In this document: positions 17,736-22,589 of the stretch, piece after piece | Position numbering within the stretch: position 1 is the first letter of the stretch | How the letters are laid out: every line of letters starts with the position of its first letter | Source of the DNA: an uncultured Elusimicrobia bacterium | GTDB lineage: Bacteria > RUG730 | Length of the DNA: 22,589 nt | Reading direction: 5' to 3' | NCBI GenBank assembly: GCA_900321865.1 | Contig: ONXP01000086.1 | Location: forward strand, 1-22,589 | Made by a program: the position numbers and the translations under genes | Notes under the pieces: generated by a model | What the model saw: only the letters and a program-made list of their open reading frames with translations | Told to the model about the DNA's origin: nothing | Databases searched by the model: none

Positions 17736-18575
17736 ATGAGAAAATTTTTCCTTTCTTTTTTATTATTTTTTTTGTTATATAATTTTATTTTTTGTTATAA
17801 TAATGATGTGTTTAGTGATTTTAATGATATTTCTGGAAATTTAAGAAGTTCTAATGATATTTTAGTAGAAAATTGGTTCATTTATTGCACTTTTTATTTT
17901 GATATTTATTATTATCATGAAGAAGCAGTAAGAGATCTTATAAAAGGAATAGATGATTGTTTTCTTTTTATAATTAAAGATTTAGATTATATTTTTTTTA
18001 ATACCTATAAAAAAATTAAAATTTATGTTTATAGGAATCAAAGAGATTATTTTGCTAGAACCAAAACATCACATTGGGCTGGTGGACATGCAGTGTTGCA
18101 TGGAGAGCGGACGATATACACTTTTGAACAAAAAGATCTCCTTAGGAATATTTTAGCACACGAGGTTACACATTTAGTTTTTGATAGTTATATGGGAACT
18201 CCAAGACATGCTAATCTTACCTGGCTTCATGAGGGGTTAGCTGTTTATGAAGATAAAAGATTTTCTAAGAAAAAATGGAATATTAAGCGTTTATTAAAGC
18301 ATAAACTTCCGCATGTTAGAGAAATATTAAAATATAATTCAGGGCTGGATAATAATTCAGAGCAGATTAGTCTTTGGTATATGCAGGTAGGAACTCTGAT
18401 AATGTTTTTGTTTGAAATAGATAGAATGGGTTTTAAAATTTTTTGTGAAAATTTTAAAACCTATAAAAATATCGATATGGCACTTAGTTCTACTTATCCT
18501 TGGAATTTTAGAAATATTGATGAGTTAAATGTTGCATTTAGGAAATGGATTTATAAACAAAAAGATTTAATTTAA
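17736..18575 (+). CDS. Exported zinc metallopeptidase, peptidase MA-like
   Basis: 279 residues. Residues 3-20 form a very hydrophobic signal peptide, possibly cleaved near Cys20-Tyr21, so the enzyme would act outside the cytoplasm. The zinc site is clear: HEVTH at 142-146 supplies two histidines and the catalytic Glu143, and Glu166 in WLHEGLAVYED, 20 residues on, is the likely third ligand. This gluzincin pattern fits the Peptidase_MA family. The substrate is unknown. The C-terminal third (SLWYMQVGTLIMFLFEIDRMG) resembles the helical part that follows the site in such proteins. It lies 14 nt after xseA and 9 nt before parA, so it is probably cotranscribed with them. Its link to chromosome partitioning is not obvious. 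Confidence 0.82.
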   Translation: MRKFFLSFLLFFLLYNFIFCYNNDVFSDFNDISGNLRSSNDILVENWFIYCTFYFDIYYYHEEAVRDLIKGIDDCFLFIIKDLDYIFFNTYKKIKIYVYRNQRDYFARTKTSHWAGGHAVLHGERTIYTFEQKDLLRNILAHEVTHLVFDSYMGTPRHANLTWLHEGLAVYEDKRFSKKKWNIKRLLKHKLPHVREILKYNSGLDNNSEQISLWYMQVGTLIMFLFEIDRMGFKIFCENFKTYKNIDMALSSTYPWNFRNIDELNVAFRKWIYKQKDLI

Positions 18576-18584
18576 GGGAAAATT

Positions 18585-19358
18585 GTGAAAATCATAAGTA
18601 TTGCTAATCAAAAAGGTGGAGTAGGAAAAACTACGACCAGTATTAATCTTTCTGCCAGCTTAGGATATTTGGGGGCATCGACCCTTCTTATAGATTTAGA
18701 TTCTCAGGCAAATAGTACAAGCGGTGTTGGCATAAAAAAAGAAAAAATAGAAAAAAGTATATACGAAGTTTTAATTGGCAAAGAAGATATATTGAATTCT
18801 ATAATGGACACAGATATAGATTTTTTAGACATTATTCCATCTTCTATAAATTTAGTTGGAGCAGAGATAGAAATCTTAGGGATGGATGGCAGAGAGTATA
18901 TTTTGAAGAAAATTTTGTCTAAAATAAATAAATTGTATGACTATGTTATAATAGATTGTCCTCCATCACTTGGAATGATTACATTAAATGCTTTCACGGC
19001 ATCAGATAGTATATTAATTCCTATTCAATGTGAATATTATGCTTTGGAAGGTTTGGGTCAACTTATTAATACTATAAAAGCTGTAAAAAATAATTTTAAT
19101 TCTTCTCTAGATATAGAAGGTGTCTTGATGACAATGTTTGATCCTAGAATCAATTTGAGCAAAGAAGTTATAAACAATGTAAAAAAACATTTTCCTAACA
19201 AAGTTTTTCATACGATTATTTCCAGAAATGTAAAACTAGCAGAATCTCCTAGTTATGGGAAACCTTGTATTTTATATGATTCTACCAGTAATGGAGCTGT
19301 TTCATATTTAGAATTAGCAAAGGAAATTTTAGATTTTTCTAAATATTTTAATTTATAA
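18585..19358 (+). CDS. parA: Chromosome-partitioning ATPase ParA/Soj
   Basis: Deviant Walker ATPase that forms gradients on the nucleoid and drives ParB-parS complexes during chromosome segregation. It has 257 residues with no N-terminal DNA-binding extension, typical of chromosomal (Soj-type) ParA. The deviant Walker A is KGGVGKTT (10-17, signature lysine K10); DLDSQAN (37-43) is the A' motif, and YVIIDCPPSLG is Walker B. The GTG start at 18585 is placed by the conserved MKIISIANQKGG beginning and an AGGGA Shine-Dalgarno. It is followed 9 nt later by parB. Confidence 0.96.
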   Translation: MKIISIANQKGGVGKTTTSINLSASLGYLGASTLLIDLDSQANSTSGVGIKKEKIEKSIYEVLIGKEDILNSIMDTDIDFLDIIPSSINLVGAEIEILGMDGREYILKKILSKINKLYDYVIIDCPPSLGMITLNAFTASDSILIPIQCEYYALEGLGQLINTIKAVKNNFNSSLDIEGVLMTMFDPRINLSKEVINNVKKHFPNKVFHTIISRNVKLAESPSYGKPCILYDSTSNGAVSYLELAKEILDFSKYFNL

Positions 19359-19367
19359 GAGATTTTT

Positions 19368-20222
19368 ATGGCATCGAAATTAGGAAAAGGCTTAGAGGCT
19401 ATTATTCCAGGATTTAAAGAGTCAAATTTATATGATAAAGTTTCTAAAAAAGATTTTTTAGAGGTGGATATAGATAAAATTATTGTCGGAGAGTATCAGC
19501 CTAGAAAAAATTTTAATATAGAAAAATTAAAAGAATTGTCAGAATCAATTTTAGATAAAGGGCTTATTCAGCCGTTAGTTGTTGCAGAAGATAGAGGAAT
19601 GTATAAGCTGATAGCAGGTGAACGCAGATTTAGAGCAAGTATTATGGCTGGAATAAAAAAAATTCCGGTAATAATTAAAAATTATGATGAAGATGAAAGG
19701 TTAGAAATAGCTTTAATAGAAAATTTAGAAAGAGAAGATTTAAACCCAATAGAAGAAGCAGAAACATATAAAGTTTTAATAGAAAAATATAATTTAACCC
19801 AAGAAGATCTTAGTAAAAGAGTTAAAAAAAGTAGATCTTATATAACTAATATGATGAGGCTTTTGGGGCTTTCTGATACTATTAAATCTATGATAACTTT
19901 AGGTAAAATTTCTCAGACGAAAGCTAGGACTCTCCTTTCTGTTATGGATGAAAATCTTAGAGAAAAGCTTGCAAATTTAATAGTAAAAGAAGATTTATCA
20001 GTTAAAAATATCGAAAAATATATAGAAAATTTTAGCAAGAAAAATATTAAGAAAGAGGACAAAGAAGAGAATATTTTTATACAAGAATTAATAAAAAATT
20101 TTCATTTAGATAATTCAAAATTTAATATAAAATTTAATGACTTTGATAAAAAAAACGGTTTTATAAAGATTAATTTTACTTCCTATAAAGATTTATTAGA
20201 TATAATGAAAAAAATTAAATAA
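19368..20222 (+). CDS. parB: Chromosome-partitioning protein ParB/Spo0J
   Basis: CTP-dependent DNA clamp that loads at parS sites and spreads to organise the origin region. It has 284 residues. The N-terminal SKLGKGLEAIIPG is the usual ParA-stimulating segment. GEYQPRKNF (41-49) opens the ParB/Srx domain; GERRFRA (84-90) is the CTP-binding motif, followed by ENLEREDLNPIEEA (118-131). A helix-turn-helix covers about 144-165 (TQEDLSKRVKKSRSYITNMM). The C-terminal dimerisation part is shorter and Lys/Asn-rich. A GAGA-type Shine-Dalgarno precedes the ATG. No parS-like palindrome was found in this window. Confidence 0.96.
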   Translation: MASKLGKGLEAIIPGFKESNLYDKVSKKDFLEVDIDKIIVGEYQPRKNFNIEKLKELSESILDKGLIQPLVVAEDRGMYKLIAGERRFRASIMAGIKKIPVIIKNYDEDERLEIALIENLEREDLNPIEEAETYKVLIEKYNLTQEDLSKRVKKSRSYITNMMRLLGLSDTIKSMITLGKISQTKARTLLSVMDENLREKLANLIVKEDLSVKNIEKYIENFSKKNIKKEDKEENIFIQELIKNFHLDNSKFNIKFNDFDKKNGFIKINFTSYKDLLDIMKKIK

Positions 20223-20228
20223 ATAAGT

Positions 20229-20256
20229 TTGCATATTTTATTTTTTAGTTTATATA
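20229..20256 (+). promoter_or_regulatory. Possible promoter of the IPT/TIG-like gene pair
   Basis: TTGCAT (20229-20234) and TATATA (20251-20256), 16 nt apart, lie in the 64-nt gap after parB. A second, later TTATAT is nearby. A very good AGGTGGTG Shine-Dalgarno stands 5 nt before the next ATG, so this gene pair may be transcribed separately from parAB. Confidence 0.35.
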
Positions 20257-20286
20257 TATATTTGTTATATTTTAGGTGGTGTTTTT

Positions 20287-20949
20287 ATGTCTTTTAAGCG
20301 GATTTTTTTTGTGTTTTCTTTGTTTGTTTATCTTTTTTCTTTTATTTTAGCTAGTGATATAACTTTTTGTAGTCCAAACACTTTTCCTCAAGATATTGAT
20401 GAGGTTAATATTAGTATTTTATTTGCAGAACAAATTTTTGATCCATGTAAATATATGGGAAAAGATTATCCTATAATTTCTTTTTCTAGTCCTAAAATAA
20501 AAGTCATATCTAATAAAATTTCACCATTTTTTATAAAAGCTACAGTATCTGTAGATAAAACCATAGAACCTAAAAATTATGATATAAAAATTATCAGTTG
20601 CAATGAAAAAGGCGAAAAAAAACTTTTTACTAAAAAGGATGCTATTACCGTTCTTAGAAAATCAGTTATAAAAGATTTAATAGTAAAAACTCCTAATAAA
20701 AAAGTGACCCGTGGTAAAGATGCCTTGATTACTATTCAGGGGGAAAATTTTGAAAAAGGCGATGTTAGGGTAACTATTGTTATGTCTGGGGTCTTGTCTG
20801 AAGTTGTTAAGTGTAAAAACTCTAATCTTATAAATTTTAATCTAAAAGGTTCTGTTTCAAAAAATATACTTCCAGGTGAATATGCTATTTATATTGTTAA
20901 CCATGATGGAACGAATGCGGTTTCTTCTAATAAAATTATTATTGAATAA
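20287..20949 (+). CDS. Exported protein with IPT/TIG-like domains
   Basis: 220 residues; not a named family. The N-terminus (FKRIFFVFSLFVYLFSFILA) is a signal peptide with likely cleavage after Ala22. Two immunoglobulin-like units can be seen. The first, from about residue 24, starts with the typical 'SPNTFPQ' opening and ends about 110. The second begins near 130 with KTPNKKVTRGKDALITIQGE followed by NFEKGDVRVTIVMSG, the G-x-N-F pattern of IPT/TIG domains, and closes with GEYAIYIVNHDGTNAVS and a final beta strand. Such folds serve as structural or adhesive modules on exported proteins. A strong Shine-Dalgarno suggests good expression. It is followed 49 nt later by a larger protein with similar domains. 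The function is unknown. Confidence 0.75.
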   Translation: MSFKRIFFVFSLFVYLFSFILASDITFCSPNTFPQDIDEVNISILFAEQIFDPCKYMGKDYPIISFSSPKIKVISNKISPFFIKATVSVDKTIEPKNYDIKIISCNEKGEKKLFTKKDAITVLRKSVIKDLIVKTPNKKVTRGKDALITIQGENFEKGDVRVTIVMSGVLSEVVKCKNSNLINFNLKGSVSKNILPGEYAIYIVNHDGTNAVSSNKIIIE

Positions 20950-20998
20950 TTTTTTAATGATAATATTTTTATAAATATATTTTGGATAATAAAAGCAT

Positions 20999-22589
20999 AT
21001 GAGTAATTTTTTAAAAAAGATTTTTGGCTTTTTTTTATTTTGTATTTCTTTTTATTTATTTTTTTATTCTTTTTTGTTTAGCAATACTGCTACCATCGAT
21101 AAATCTAATTTAGAAATAGGCAAAGAATATAGTGTTACTATTTTTACTGGGAATTCGGTATCTGAACCTAGTACTTGGAGAGAAGAGGTAAGAGAAGTTG
21201 CGATAGTGATGCCTGGATGTTCTGTGACAGATATAGTTTATAAAAGTCCACGTTCAGTAACTGCGAAGGTGAAAGTTATAGAAACATCAAAGTATATCGG
21301 GTATCATAATAATACATCTTGGAATAGCCCAACTGCTTATGGAATAATTACTACTAAATATGATGGAGGAGCCTTTGAAAATACTATCGTAGATAATAGT
21401 ACTAAGTTTGACAGATTTACTTATACAATTCTTTCTAAACCAGAGGTTATGAATTGTATTCCTAGTGCGTCTTATATTAATAAAGGGCGGGAAAATTTTA
21501 TTTTAGAAGGAAGATTTTTTAAACCGAATGATGATATAGATTTTTCAATAAATGGATCAGGGATAAAACTTAGAGCGAAATCCAGTGATTTTGTTATTGC
21601 ATATAGTTCTTCTATTCCTTCGGTATCTAGCAGTGGTTTTGATCAAAATGATCAAGGTGTTAATTTGGCAGGGAAAATTGCGGGTGGCCCTTATAGCATT
21701 ACTGGAATAGGTAGTGATGGAGGAAAAGGGGAATCTTATGATTTTGTTAATGGGGCTTATGGAGCGAAATTGTTTACATTGTATCCATCTCCTAGTATAA
21801 CATCAGTTTCTAATAATAACCATTATCAAGGAGAGGAAGATGTATCTTTTAGTATATATGGTAATGGCTTTTATAATGATCCTAATGGTCAAAATTCTTC
21901 TTATTATCAGGTAATTAATAATTATCAGGTAATTAATGATTCTGGTGATGTTGTTGATGTTGTTGATGTTGTTCAAGGAGTAAGAATATCTATAGAAGAT
22001 ATTACTCCTAATGAAATTTCTGGAAATATATCTATATCAGAAAATGTTGGGAATAATACCGATGTTGGGTTAGGAATTAGAGTTATAAATCCTGATGGAA
22101 AAAATGGTTTAGGGAATGTAGCAACATTTTGGAATGCTATAAGGATTGAAAAGAAAATTATTCCGAAGCCTATTGCTCGTCCTAGTGGAAATGATTATGA
22201 TATTTCATTAGAAACAGGATTTAATGGGGCATGTATTTTATTGGCTGATAATGGTTCTGAATATGGTTTTGAAAAACATGAAGCGCCTATAGTGACATCA
22301 TTGGCTGAAGGGATTACAATATCAGAGTCAAAATTTGTAAATTCTAAGACTTTGATATTAAGTTTGTCTGTTAATAAAAATCTTGAAGTTGGTAACTATT
22401 TTCTTTCTGTCCAAAATCCTACTTGGAAGGGTGCAACAGGATACTGGGAAATAAAAATTTCCTCTTCTTCTAAAAGTAAATTAAATGAAGCGAACGTGGT
22501 AGTATATGATACCAAAGCACTTGCTGAAGATGGTGGAGCGAGTAATTATGAGATATTTCAAGGGACTACTAGTTTATGTTATTTGAAGA
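20999..22589 (+). CDS. Large exported protein with IPT/TIG-like domains, 3' end outside window
   Basis: Translated here from ATG 20999; the frame stays open to the window end (530 codons). Residues about 8-28 are strongly hydrophobic (IFGFFLFCISFYLFFYSFLFS), a signal peptide or anchor. The rest is rich in Ser, Asn, Gly, Thr and beta-strand patterns. At least two IPT/TIG-like openings are visible: KPEVMNCIPSASYINKGREN leading to FILEGRFF (about 147-174), and LYPSPSITSVSNNNHYQGEE leading to VSFSIYGNGFYND (about 262-296). A low-complexity stretch with tandem repeats (YQVIN twice, then DVV three times) follows. The base composition looks somewhat richer in G than the neighbours, mainly from glycine codons. 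It is likely surface-exposed or periplasmic. The start is uncertain because the Shine-Dalgarno is weak. No known adhesin or enzyme was recognised. Confidence 0.75.
   Translation, partial: MSNFLKKIFGFFLFCISFYLFFYSFLFSNTATIDKSNLEIGKEYSVTIFTGNSVSEPSTWREEVREVAIVMPGCSVTDIVYKSPRSVTAKVKVIETSKYIGYHNNTSWNSPTAYGIITTKYDGGAFENTIVDNSTKFDRFTYTILSKPEVMNCIPSASYINKGRENFILEGRFFKPNDDIDFSINGSGIKLRAKSSDFVIAYSSSIPSVSSSGFDQNDQGVNLAGKIAGGPYSITGIGSDGGKGESYDFVNGAYGAKLFTLYPSPSITSVSNNNHYQGEEDVSFSIYGNGFYNDPNGQNSSYYQVINNYQVINDSGDVVDVVDVVQGVRISIEDITPNEISGNISISENVGNNTDVGLGIRVINPDGKNGLGNVATFWNAIRIEKKIIPKPIARPSGNDYDISLETGFNGACILLADNGSEYGFEKHEAPIVTSLAEGITISESKFVNSKTLILSLSVNKNLEVGNYFLSVQNPTWKGATGYWEIKISSSSKSKLNEANVVVYDTKALAEDGGASNYEIFQGTTSLCYLK
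21903..21937 (+). repeat. Direct repeat, 18-base period, in frame
   Basis: ATTATCAGGTAATTAAT occurs at 21903-21919 and again, identically, at 21921-21937, an 18-base period encoding YQVINN then YQVIND. The perfect identity suggests a recent duplication. Confidence 0.9.
21947..21973 (+). repeat. 9-base tandem repeat, three copies, in frame
   Basis: GATGTTGTT is repeated three times without any change and encodes DVVDVVDVV just after the 18-base duplication. Unit gain or loss would keep the reading frame. Confidence 0.9.

Noticed and set aside
20250-20260. TATATATATA run as a microsatellite
   Set aside because: It is only about ten bases and better explained as part of an AT-rich promoter region.

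Overview
This is a strongly AT-rich bacterial chromosome segment (by eye roughly a quarter to 30% G+C). The genetic code is standard: TGA ends atpD, atpH and atpB, and TAG ends atpF and the small TPR-like gene. Most genes are full-length housekeeping genes that can be named from conserved motifs. Exported proteins with hydrophobic N-termini, a DapL-type diaminopimelate route and a complete F-type ATP synthase point to a free-energy-competent, walled, probably Gram-negative bacterium with an AT-biased genome. The combination would fit lineages such as Elusimicrobiota, but nothing here proves a phylum.

Left half (1 to about 11.13 kb, all minus strand, read right to left): a complete ATP synthase operon atpB-E-F-H-A-G-D-C runs straight into a UvrD/PcrA helicase, a DUF58/vWA protein and glyS (C-terminus outside the window). 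Gaps are 0-30 nt or the genes overlap, so all eleven genes could be one transcript, started from a sigma70-like promoter at about 11.16-11.18 kb. The epsilon subunit is unusually short: it is the beta-sandwich domain only.

Middle (11.13-16.3 kb): a divergent intergenic region with very little G or C separates the atp operon from a rightward set: queH (tRNA queuosine), dapL (LL-diaminopimelate aminotransferase), a small exported TPR-like protein, tRNA-Leu(UAG) and tig (trigger factor). lysA (diaminopimelate decarboxylase) is the only leftward gene in the right half. With dapL it covers two steps of the DAP/lysine pathway.

Right part (16.37-22.59 kb, plus strand): xseA, an exported gluzincin-type metallopeptidase, parA and parB lie 9-14 nt apart and look like one operon. 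They are followed by two exported proteins with IPT/TIG-like immunoglobulin folds. The second is cut by the window end and contains short in-frame tandem repeats.

The window does not hold an obvious mobile element, CRISPR array, defence island or secondary-metabolite cluster. The least explained parts are the IPT/TIG exported pair at the right end, the exported metallopeptidase inside the xseA-parAB operon, the minimal epsilon subunit, and a tRNA whose first base is also the last base of an upstream stop codon.
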